Notes: generated by a model not told the origin, from the sequence alone. A DNA stretch of 6,174 nt from SIAJ01 sp036266155 (GCA_036266155.1 DATANR010000451.1:1-6174); one strand, 5' to 3'. Positions 1 to 4,541 are shown, counted from the first letter of the stretch. Program-made: numbers and translations.

Positions 1-353
1 ACAGCTCCACTAGAATTGCCGGCATCACGGACGGGACGACCAACACGCTCATGTTCGGCGAGCGGTCGCGAAAGAACCTGCCGGCGACGAGCACATCGCA
101 ATCGCTCGGCGGTTGGGCCTGGGGCAACTACTTCGCTCAAGAAGACAACACCATGAATGCCTCCAAGCCGATGGAGGGCATCAATACCCACGACCTGAAC
201 CAGTTTGGCAGTCAGCACTCGGGCGGCAACGTCTCCGTATTCTGCATGGCCGACGGGTCGGTTAAGACGATTTCGAAGAACATCGACCTGGTCAATGTCT
301 TCCAGCCGCTCGCCACGCGGGCCGGTGGTGAAGTGGTTTCCAACGGGTACTAG
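1..353 (+). CDS. DUF1559 domain protein, C-terminal part (5' end outside window)
   Basis: The reading frame is open from base 3 and ends in tandem stops TAG-TAA at 351-356, so only the last 116 residues are present. Two family hallmarks are visible: 'ITDGTTNTLMFGE' near the start of the fragment and the C-terminal 'HSGGNVSVFCMADGSV' segment, followed by 'KTISKNID'. DUF1559 proteins have a type IV pilin-like methylation signal at the N-terminus (not seen here). They occur in very high copy number in Planctomycetota, where they are thought to be secreted or envelope pseudopilin-like proteins; individual functions are unknown. The His-to-Asp-Gly spacing here is 11 residues rather than the usual 9. 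The downstream lipoprotein is a typical neighbour of this family. The internal ATG at 51 is not the start, because recognisable domain sequence precedes it. Confidence 0.9.
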   Translation, partial: SSTRIAGITDGTTNTLMFGERSRKNLPATSTSQSLGGWAWGNYFAQEDNTMNASKPMEGINTHDLNQFGSQHSGGNVSVFCMADGSVKTISKNIDLVNVFQPLATRAGGEVVSNGY

Positions 354-368
354 TAACCGGTTGTCACG

Positions 369-395
369 ACATCCCCCTCATACCGAGGGGGGTGT
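369..395 (+). terminator. Hairpin after DUF1559 gene, possible terminator
   Basis: ACATCCCCCT (369-378) pairs with AGGGGGGTGT (386-395). This makes a 10-bp stem with one T-G wobble and a 7-base loop, 16 bases after the DUF1559 stop. No run of T follows, so it may only attenuate transcription or stabilise mRNA rather than terminate fully. The lipoprotein gene begins 35 bases later. Confidence 0.5.
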
Positions 396-429
396 TCCAA
401 TCCATCCTTAACTACCCGGAGCATTTCGC

Positions 430-870
430 GTGTGGAATTTGCGCTTGCCCGCAATCCTTCTGGGTGGATTGCTGGCTGTTGTGCCTTTGGGCTGTGATTC
501 GAAGGCCAAAGTCAACTACGCCGACGTCGAAGGCTCCGTCACCCTCAATGGCAAGGTCGTGCCGGGCGCCGAGGTGACGTTCTACCCGATCGTGGAGGGA
601 ACGGAGGCGATTCCGTACGCGACCGGCCGTACCGACGATTCGGGGCATTACCGGCTCACCGTGAATTCAAAGCAATCCGGCGCGGCCGTGGGCAAGAGCC
701 GGGCGGTCGTCAATTGGCCGGCACGCGAGCGCTCAGAAGACAAGGGAGCACAAAAAAGACCGCCATTTGATATTCCGATTCGCTTCACGGTCGCCAGCCA
801 GACACCGTTAGAAGTTGAAGTGAAAGCCGGCGGTCCCAACACGATCAATTTGCCAATGACAGCTCCGTGA
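430..870 (+). CDS. Small planctomycete lipoprotein with carboxypeptidase-regulatory-like beta-sandwich
   Basis: This predicted exported lipoprotein has 146 residues. The start is GTG at 430, chosen because GGAG (418-421) lies 8 bases upstream and because it gives a proper signal sequence: a hydrophobic segment at residues 7-20 and then 'PLGC', with Cys22 as the likely lipidated residue. The lipobox is imperfect, with Pro at -3. The mature part opens with 'ADVEGSVTLNGKVVPGAEVTFYP', the start of an Ig/transthyretin-like beta-sandwich. It contains 'ATGRTDDSGHYRLTV' and ends 'IPIRFTVASQTPLEVEVKAG', the usual closing motif of the planctomycete family, with Phe-Thr where Tyr and Ser are more common. 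Such genes commonly follow DUF1559 genes, as here. The biochemical role is unknown; an envelope or extracellular structural role is inferred. Confidence 0.85.
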   Translation: MWNLRLPAILLGGLLAVVPLGCDSKAKVNYADVEGSVTLNGKVVPGAEVTFYPIVEGTEAIPYATGRTDDSGHYRLTVNSKQSGAAVGKSRAVVNWPARERSEDKGAQKRPPFDIPIRFTVASQTPLEVEVKAGGPNTINLPMTAP

Positions 871-1104
871 CCGCAAAAGTGGTTGCGTTCACTTCAGCTG
901 GCTGAATTCGGGCCCATCAGCGGCCGACTGACAGCGCAATTCTGCGCGAGTATGGGCAGTTTCGGGAAAATAGGTAGAGCATTTTCCGCCTGTGGGCAGC
1001 AATTTTGCTGATAGTGAGGATCGCGTCCCGCGTTTAGTCCGATTGTCGCGGGTCGTTCGCAGCCATAAGGCAACTTCGCACCTTAACCTCCTGGAATCAG
1101 CAAC
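871..1104. other. Intergenic region with several small inverted repeats
   Basis: This 234-base gap between the lipoprotein and the secreted protein has no credible ORF. It contains three short inverted repeats: GGAAAAT/ATTTTCC (965-971 with 981-987), CAGCAA/TTGCTG (997-1002 with 1005-1010) and CCCGCG/CGCGGG (1027-1032 with 1047-1052). The middle one overlaps a possible sigma-54 promoter. I see no clear terminator for the lipoprotein gene. Confidence 0.6.
994..1009 (+). promoter_or_regulatory. Weak candidate sigma-54 promoter upstream of Tyr-rich secreted protein
   Basis: GGGCAGCAATTTTGCT has GG (995-996), exactly ten bases, then GC (1007-1008), which is the sigma-54 -24/-12 geometry. The -12 side (TTGCT) is good. 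The -24 side deviates from TGGCAC at two positions (G for T before the GG, G for the last C). The predicted start near 1020 would leave a leader of about 85 bases. It also coincides with a CAGCAA-TT-TTGCTG palindrome, which could explain part of the match. Confidence 0.35.
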
Positions 1105-1677
1105 ATGCGTCAACATCTCGTTCTGGCGGCGGCCATCGCTGGCCTGTTCGCCGTTGGCGACCGGGCGTCGGCCCAGGTCATCTATTACAACTCCCCCGTC
1201 TACTACAACTCGCCGCACAATCCGCTCGTGCGCACGTACAGCACGCCGGTCATGTACTCGACGTATACGAGCCCGATTGTGGTGCCGACGCGCTTTGTCG
1301 ATCCGCCGTTCGGGACGGTTGCCTATGCCTATCCGCCGACGGCCGCCGGACTGGTGCCCCCAGGAATGGCCCAGCCGTACCCAGCCTTCCGGCAGGTCGG
1401 TTACTCAACGTACAGCCCCGCCCCGGTGCCAATCGGCGGTGCGGCCTATTCCGGCGACGCGTACATTCCCCCGTCGTACTACCGCTACACGCCGTACGAC
1501 TACGGCCCCGGCATGAACTTTAACGCGGCCGCCGCTCAACGACCCAATTCCTACTACTACTTGCCGTCCGCAAGCTATGGCGGCTTCACAAGCCCGTACT
1601 TCCAGATTCAGTTCGGTCAGGGCTACGGCGGATGGGGTTCCGGCCGCGGCTGGGGTGGTTGGGCGTATAGTTGGTGA
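1105..1677 (+). CDS. Secreted Tyr/Pro/Gly-rich protein of unknown function
   Basis: I do not recognise a family for this 190-residue protein. It has a clear Sec signal peptide: a charged N-terminus, hydrophobic 'LVLAAAIAGLFAV', then 'ASA' before Gln24 as a signal peptidase I site. The mature part is low-complexity, with 26 Tyr in about 167 residues and many Pro, Ser and Gly. It has a short internal duplication ('YYNSPVYYNSP', residues 27-37) and no Cys. The last 20 residues are Gly/Trp-rich, with four Trp (177, 183, 186, 190) and Trp as the final residue. The ATG at 1105 is the only start that gives the signal peptide; the Shine-Dalgarno is weak (TGGA around 1092-1095). Extended aromatic-rich composition suggests a periplasmic, surface or cell-wall protein. 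This is inference from composition only. Confidence 0.8.
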   Translation: MRQHLVLAAAIAGLFAVGDRASAQVIYYNSPVYYNSPHNPLVRTYSTPVMYSTYTSPIVVPTRFVDPPFGTVAYAYPPTAAGLVPPGMAQPYPAFRQVGYSTYSPAPVPIGGAAYSGDAYIPPSYYRYTPYDYGPGMNFNAAAAQRPNSYYYLPSASYGGFTSPYFQIQFGQGYGGWGSGRGWGGWAYSW

Positions 1678-1687
1678 TCCGGGCCAG

Positions 1688-1707
1688 CTCGCTGCAACGT
1701 CGGCGAG
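1688..1707 (+). other. Short hairpin just after the Tyr-rich gene
   Basis: CTCGCTG (1688-1694) can pair with CGGCGAG (1701-1707), a 7-bp stem with one T-G wobble and a 6-base loop, 10 bases past the stop codon. There is no T-tract. It could be a weak terminator of the upstream gene, or part of an activator site, since it lies about 14 bases before the -24 element of the next promoter. Confidence 0.3.
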
Positions 1708-1720
1708 TCCGCGCTCTGAA

Positions 1721-1736
1721 TGGCACCAATCTTGCA
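1721..1736 (+). promoter_or_regulatory. Near-consensus sigma-54 (-24/-12) promoter for first UPF0391 gene
   Basis: TGGCACCAATCTTGCA matches the sigma-54 consensus TGGCAC-N5-TTGCA at all eleven specified bases. GG (1722-1723) and GC (1734-1735) are separated by exactly ten bases. Transcription would start near 1747, giving a leader of about 35 bases that includes the GGAGG ribosome binding site (1771-1775). The site lies wholly in the gap between two genes. Such promoters need an AAA+ activator; an NtrC-type activator is encoded at 4542-6080. Confidence 0.8.
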
Positions 1737-1781
1737 ATCTTCCGGGGAGTAAATCGCCCTTGCCTCACTCGGAGGATTGCC

Positions 1782-1955
1782 ATGCTCCGCCTGGCTTTGG
1801 TGTTTCTGGTCGTCGCCTTGGTCGCGGCGTTTTTCAGTTTCGGCCTCGTCGCCAACATGGCGTTTGATGCGGCGAAGATCTTGTTCTTCCTGTTCCTCGT
1901 CCTTGCGGTGGTTGCCTTCGTCGCGGATGCGCTCCGCGGCCGAGCGCCCGTGTGA
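1782..1955 (+). CDS. UPF0391 (DUF1328) small membrane protein, first paralogue
   Basis: This 57-residue integral membrane protein has two hydrophobic helices: residues 2-25 ('MLRLALVFLVVALVAAFF...') and 31-49 ('AAKILFFLFLVLAVVAFVA'), with a basic C-terminal tail. The MLR-ALVFLVVAL start and the AKILFF-FLVL second helix identify the UPF0391/DUF1328 family, whose members are about 50-60 residues and of unknown molecular function. They are often associated with stress or stationary-phase expression. The ATG at 1782 is chosen over in-frame starts upstream because GGAGG at 1771-1775 is 6 bases away and the family begins at MLR. It is about 54% identical (31/57, ungapped hand alignment) to the protein at 2136-2309. 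A sigma-54 promoter precedes it and an intrinsic terminator follows, so it is probably a monocistronic unit. Confidence 0.92.
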   Translation: MLRLALVFLVVALVAAFFSFGLVANMAFDAAKILFFLFLVLAVVAFVADALRGRAPV

Positions 1956-1979
1956 CACGCTGAAGAACTCTTGCAAACG

Positions 1980-2008
1980 AAGACCGGCGGTTCTACCGCC
2001 GGTCTTTT
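1980..2008 (+). terminator. Intrinsic terminator of first UPF0391 gene
   Basis: AAGACCGGCGG (1980-1990) pairs perfectly with CCGCCGGTCTT (1996-2006) around a TTCTA loop. The run TTTT at 2005-2008 closes the element. It lies 24 bases after the stop and isolates the first UPF0391 gene from the second. The perfect A-start/T-end stem could also work on the opposite strand, but no gene needs it there. Confidence 0.9.
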
Positions 2009-2045
2009 CATTTAGCTTGCCGGCCTTCCACAATTCAGATGAGTT

Positions 2046-2061
2046 TGGCACAACGTCTGCT
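2046..2061 (+). promoter_or_regulatory. Sigma-54 promoter candidate for second UPF0391 gene
   Basis: TGGCACAACGTCTGCT has a perfect -24 element (TGGCAC, preceded by TT), ten bases between GG (2047-2048) and GC (2059-2060), and a near-consensus -12 (CTGCT instead of TTGCT). It lies in the gap just after the terminator of the first paralogue. A start near 2072 would give a leader of about 64 bases. Confidence 0.65.
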
Positions 2062-2097
2062 TATTACCACGCGCAGTCCTTGAATTGTCGAACGTCC

Positions 2098-2116
2098 GGC
2101 GCGCCGCAAGCGCGCC
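2098..2116 (+). promoter_or_regulatory. GC-rich hairpin in leader of second UPF0391 gene
   Basis: GGCGCGC (2098-2104) pairs with GCGCGCC (2110-2116) around a CGCAA loop. The structure ends 7 bases before the AGGAG ribosome binding site (2124-2128). It would lie inside the transcript from the predicted sigma-54 promoter and could influence mRNA stability or ribosome access. No known riboswitch or RNA family is recognised. Confidence 0.4.
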
Positions 2117-2135
2117 CATCTACAGGAGAATTGTC

Positions 2136-2309
2136 ATGCTTCGCTGGGCGTTGGTCTTCCTTGTCGTCGCGCTGATCGCCGGGCTTTTCGGGTTCTTCGA
2201 CGTCGCGGGGACGTCGTATTTCATCGCCAAGATTCTGTTCTTCGTGTTCCTGGTGCTCTTTGTCGTCAGCTTGTTGATGGGCACGCGGTCGAGCCGCAAT
2301 GTTGTGTAG
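2136..2309 (+). CDS. UPF0391 (DUF1328) small membrane protein, second paralogue
   Basis: This 57-residue protein has two membrane helices, roughly residues 3-24 and 30-48, starting 'MLRWALVFLVVALIAGLFGF' and continuing with 'IAKILFFVFLVLFVVSLL'. It is closer to the common form of the UPF0391/DUF1328 family than its upstream paralogue, having the MLRWAL start and Gly residues in the first helix. The ATG at 2136 is supported by AGGAG at 2124-2128, seven bases upstream; the longer frame from 2085 has no such support and would place 17 charged residues before the membrane helix. It is the same length as the paralogue, and the two differ mainly in the inter-helix loop (residues 21-30) and the C-terminal tail. 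The molecular role is unknown; a small envelope stress protein is inferred. Confidence 0.93.
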   Translation: MLRWALVFLVVALIAGLFGFFDVAGTSYFIAKILFFVFLVLFVVSLLMGTRSSRNVV

Positions 2310-2332
2310 AGCGGGCTTCAAATATCTGTAGC

Positions 2333-2384
2333 GGAAGTCGCCAGACTTCCGGCTTCACGCTTGAACGGAAGTCTGGCGACTTCC
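2333..2384. repeat. Nested palindromic repeat (REP/MITE-like), possible bidirectional terminator
   Basis: GGAAGTCGCCAGACTTCCG (2333-2351) is the exact reverse complement of 2366-2384, separated by 14 bases. Each arm is itself an interrupted palindrome (GGAAGTC-N4-GACTTCC). The element can therefore form one 19-bp hairpin or two small hairpins side by side. It lies 23 bases after the second UPF0391 stop, between that gene and the YihY gene. The structure resembles dispersed REP-type elements; copy number elsewhere in the genome cannot be judged here. No T-tract follows, so termination is uncertain. Confidence 0.85.
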
Positions 2385-2454
2385 ACAACGAAGAGCCAGT
2401 CGTACCAGCACAACGTTGTTGGCGCGTCGGGCTCTTCTCGCTTTGAGGACGACG

Positions 2455-3369
2455 ATGAAATTAGTAGAGGCCTGGTCCGTCATCAAGCAGACGGGCACCG
2501 AGTTCTGGAAAGACAAGGGCCCGCGGCTCGGGGCGGCGCTCGCCTTTTACACCGCGCTGTCGTTGTCGCCGCTCATGTTGTTCGTGATCGCGATCGCGGG
2601 GCCCGTGTTCGGCGAGCAGGCGGCCCGCGGCGAAGTCGCTCAGCAAATCCGTGACGCTGTCGGCGAAGAAGGTGCGCAGGCGGTTCAGGCGATCCTCGCC
2701 GCCCACAAGGATGAGTCACGCGGCATCCTGATGACGATCGTCGGCCTGGTCACCATGGCCCTCGGCGCTTCCGGCGTCTTTGGTCAGCTCCAGGATGCGC
2801 TCGACACGATCTGGGAGGTCCCGGACAAGGATCTGCCCAGCGGATGGTGGGCAATCGTCAAAGATCGCTTCATCTCATTTTCAGTCGTGTGCGGCCTCGC
2901 GTTCTTGCTGCTGGTTTCGCTGGTGTTTAGTACGGCCCTTTCGGCCCTCAATGGGTGGATGGAAGCGCGCTTGCCGTTGGGAGGTTGGGGCCTGCGCATC
3001 GCCAATCAAGCGCTGTCCCTGGCGCTCACGACGGGCCTGTTTGCTTTCATCTTCAAGGTGTTGCCGCACCAGCGCGTATCGTGGTCCGACGTCTGGCACG
3101 GGGCCATTGTCACGGCCGTGCTCTTTACCATCGGTAAATATCTGATCGGCCTTTATTTCGGCTACGCCGCGCCCGGCTCGGCATACGGCGCCGCGGGATC
3201 GTTCGTGGTGCTGTTGATCTGGGTTTATTACTCAACGCAAATCCTACTCTTCGGCGCCGAATTCACGCAGGTGTTTGCTCATCGCCACGGTTCCTGTCGT
3301 GAGACCGGATCATCATGCGCCACTGCCGATACCGATCAATCCAAGCGACAACTCGAATTGGCGCGCTGA
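2455..3369 (+). CDS. YihY/BrkB-family inner-membrane protein
   Basis: This 304-residue polytopic membrane protein is of near-typical length for the YihY/virulence factor BrkB family (PF03631). Diagnostic segments are the N-terminal 'RLGAALAFYTALSLSPLMLF' (24-43), 'QLQDALDTIWEVP' (111-123) and the C-terminal 'GSAYGAAGSFVVLLIWVYYS' (241-260), followed by 'QILLFGAEFTQVFA'. Hydrophobic helices lie at about 28-50, 90-108, 139-164, 180-203, 216-236 and 246-268, consistent with six spans. The ATG at 2455 is chosen because GAGG at 2445-2448 sits 6 bases upstream; upstream in-frame starts add a non-family Arg-rich leader. The transport or other activity of the family is unsettled, and the old name 'ribonuclease BN' is a misannotation. 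No clear promoter is seen, so it may be read through from the second UPF0391 gene. Confidence 0.93.
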   Translation: MKLVEAWSVIKQTGTEFWKDKGPRLGAALAFYTALSLSPLMLFVIAIAGPVFGEQAARGEVAQQIRDAVGEEGAQAVQAILAAHKDESRGILMTIVGLVTMALGASGVFGQLQDALDTIWEVPDKDLPSGWWAIVKDRFISFSVVCGLAFLLLVSLVFSTALSALNGWMEARLPLGGWGLRIANQALSLALTTGLFAFIFKVLPHQRVSWSDVWHGAIVTAVLFTIGKYLIGLYFGYAAPGSAYGAAGSFVVLLIWVYYSTQILLFGAEFTQVFAHRHGSCRETGSSCATADTDQSKRQLELAR

Positions 3370-3381
3370 AAGTCACACTCT

Positions 3382-3397
3382 TGGCATGGCGATTGCG
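3382..3397 (+). promoter_or_regulatory. Sigma-54 promoter candidate for the YqjE/YqjD-like pair
   Basis: TGGCATGGCGATTGCG has GG (3383-3384), exactly ten bases, then GC (3395-3396). The -24 part reads TTGGCA with T for the final C; the -12 part reads TTGC with G after it. It begins 12 bases after the YihY stop, inside a 68-base gap. A start near 3408 would leave a 30-base leader containing the GAGGG ribosome binding site (3425-3429). Confidence 0.6.
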
Positions 3398-3437
3398 TCA
3401 TCTCAACCGACCACGGCTAACTGCGAGGGCCACCACG

Positions 3438-3875
3438 ATGATCGATACTCCCATTGCCGACGGGACGCGGCAAACGGTGCTTCCCAACGACGGCAATCCC
3501 ACGATGAGCGAATTGGTTGCTGGCATCGCCGACGATGCGCAGCGGCTTATTCAGCAGCAATACCAAATGTTCCGTGCCGAGGTGCGCGAGGACTTTCGCC
3601 GAACGAAATCGGCGTTAGCGTATCTCAGCGTCGGCGGCATGGCGCTGGCCATCGGAGTTGTCTTTCTGGCCGTCGCGGTGCCGCTGTTGATCAACTGGGC
3701 CTTCAACTTTGCTCCGTGGGTCGGCTGGGCGATCGTCGGCGGCGTAATGCTGGTGATCGGCGTCATCGGCCTGTTCGCCGGCAAGCGCATCTTCGAGAAG
3801 AACAACCCACTACCGGACAAAACCCTCAACGCCTTGGAGGAGAACCTATCATGGATCGCGAATCGCCGGAACTGA
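3438..3875 (+). CDS. Phage holin family (PF07332, YqjE-like) membrane protein
   Basis: This 145-residue protein has a polar, helical N-terminus ('MSELVAGIADDAQRLIQQQY', 23-42, then 'FRAEVREDFRRTKSALAYLS') followed by two membrane helices at about 62-86 and 94-115, the second Gly-rich ('WVGWAIVGGVMLVIGVIGLF'). A short charged tail follows. This is the architecture of the PF07332 'holin-X/phage holin family', to which E. coli YqjE belongs. Despite the name, these are usually chromosomal envelope proteins, and nothing viral lies nearby. The ATG at 3438 is chosen for GAGGG at 3425-3429, 8 bases upstream. Its last 25 bases overlap the next gene, so translation is probably coupled. This mirrors the yqjD-yqjE pairing of enterobacteria with gene order reversed. 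Function is unproven. Confidence 0.85.
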   Translation: MIDTPIADGTRQTVLPNDGNPTMSELVAGIADDAQRLIQQQYQMFRAEVREDFRRTKSALAYLSVGGMALAIGVVFLAVAVPLLINWAFNFAPWVGWAIVGGVMLVIGVIGLFAGKRIFEKNNPLPDKTLNALEENLSWIANRRN

Positions 3876-4483
3876 TCGAACGTCAAATGGAGCAGACCCG
3901 GGAGTCGCTGACCGAGAAGGTGTCTCTCCTGGAAGACAAAGTCATTGGCCAATTGAATTCCGCCACGGACACGGTCCAGGGGACCGTGGAATCCGTGCAG
4001 GAAACGGTGCAGTCCGTCAAGGGCGCCGTTCAGGACACGGTTCAATCAGTCTCCGATACCGTGAAGGAATCGGTCCAATCGATGGCTGACTGCATGAAGG
4101 AGACGATGGACGTGCGGAAGCACGTCCGTGCGCAACCGCTGACAATGGTGGGCGGAGCCGCCGCGCTCGGATTCGTGACGGGCCTCTTGCTGTTCCGTCC
4201 CCGTGCGGCGGTTGGTCCGTCGATTCCGTTCACAGCGGCGCCAGTGCCAACCTATGTACCCGTCGCGCAGTCGACGCGGCCGGGCTGGTTGAACGACTTG
4301 CTCGACATGGGCATGCGCGAAGTGAAGAAGCTAGCCGAGCAGGCCCTGAGCACGGCAACCACCAGTTTGAAGCAGTCGGTTGAAACGGGGATCCCGAAGT
4401 TGATTGACTCGGCGATTCCTGAAGTGGGCCATCGACACAATACGCCGCACAACGGAAATGGCGCCGCCACGTTCGCCCGCTGA
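3851..4483 (+). CDS. DUF3618/YqjD-like membrane-anchored protein with 11-residue repeats
   Basis: This protein has 210 residues. The N-terminus 'SPELIERQMEQTRESLTEKV' (5-24), continuing 'SLLEDKV', fits the DUF3618 pattern. Residues 41-84 are four consecutive 11-residue repeats (TVQGTVESVQE, TVQSVKGAVQD, TVQSVSDTVKE, SVQSMADCMKE) forming a long amphipathic helix. 'QPLTMVGGAAALGFVTGLLL' (95-114), ending 'FRPR', is a single Gly-rich membrane span like the C-terminal anchor of DUF883/YqjD proteins. Unlike those, about 90 residues follow: a Pro-rich linker (122-145) and a second amphipathic helix (146-190). The ATG at 3851 has an excellent GGAGGAG (3836-3842) 8 bases upstream; the frame open further 5' has no family similarity. 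YqjD-type proteins are membrane-anchored and reported to bind ribosomes in stationary phase; that role here is inference only. Confidence 0.82.
   Translation: MDRESPELIERQMEQTRESLTEKVSLLEDKVIGQLNSATDTVQGTVESVQETVQSVKGAVQDTVQSVSDTVKESVQSMADCMKETMDVRKHVRAQPLTMVGGAAALGFVTGLLLFRPRAAVGPSIPFTAAPVPTYVPVAQSTRPGWLNDLLDMGMREVKKLAEQALSTATTSLKQSVETGIPKLIDSAIPEVGHRHNTPHNGNGAATFAR
3971..4102 (+). repeat. Four tandem 33-bp units encoding 11-residue repeats
   Basis: Units start at 3971, 4004, 4037 and 4070. All encode [TS]VQ followed by a pattern of hydrophobic and acidic positions ending in E or D. DNA identity among units is moderate, so the duplication is old, while the amino-acid pattern is conserved. 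The period matches hendecad helices, such as group 3 LEA proteins and apolipoprotein-like helices. Confidence 0.85.
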
Positions 4484-4539
4484 GTGTGACGGTATTCTCC
4501 GCCGCCGGCATGAGCCGGACGGCGGGAATCATTCCACAC
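4484..4539. terminator. Bidirectional terminator hairpin between convergent genes
   Basis: The core stem pairs CCGCCGCCGGC (4499-4509) with GCCGG-A-CGGCGG (4514-4525, one bulged A) around an ATGA loop. It is extended by ATTC (4494-4497) with GAAT (4526-4529), and possibly by GTGTG (4484-4488) with CACAC (4535-4539). It fills the 58 bases between the stop of the repeat protein (+) and the stop of the response regulator (-). No strong T-tract is seen on either side. Confidence 0.75.
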
Positions 4540-4541
4540 GC

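Noticed and set aside
1027..1052. CCCGCG/CGCGGG inverted repeat in the leader of the Tyr-rich gene
   Set aside because: Six base pairs with a 14-base loop is likely by chance in GC-rich DNA; it is mentioned only as part of the intergenic description.
889..1218. 109-residue minus-strand ORF across the gap and the start of the Tyr-rich gene
   Set aside because: It overlaps a clear signal-peptide gene, has no ribosome site and has a low-complexity composition typical of a shadow frame.
1586..2051. Two overlapping minus-strand ORFs of about 140 residues opposite the first UPF0391 gene
   Set aside because: They are charged low-complexity products that cross a strong terminator and a promoter. 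They are shadows.
2350..2367. Sigma-54-like GG-N10-GA sequence upstream of the YihY gene
   Set aside because: The conserved GC of the -12 element reads GA, and the site lies within the loop of the palindromic repeat. I do not call a promoter.
3275..3850. Long N-terminal extension of the YqjD-like frame, overlapping YihY and the holin-family gene
   Set aside because: The sequence is Arg/His/Ser-rich with no family character and runs antisense to codon bias. The strong ribosome site and the DUF3618 start at 3851 define the real gene.
3438..3875. Prophage remnant suggested by a 'phage holin family' protein
   Set aside because: PF07332 proteins are mostly chromosomal envelope proteins. No endolysin, tail, integrase or attachment repeats are visible.
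3970..3988. 8-bp hairpin CACGGTCC/GGACCGTG inside the repeat-protein gene
   Set aside because: It falls within the coding repeat units, where ACGGT and ACCGT codon strings recur. It is probably a by-product of repeat coding rather than a regulatory site.
3551..4045. 164-residue minus-strand ORF opposite the YqjE/YqjD-like pair
   Set aside because: It is antisense to two genes with good starts and family features; no domain is recognisable.
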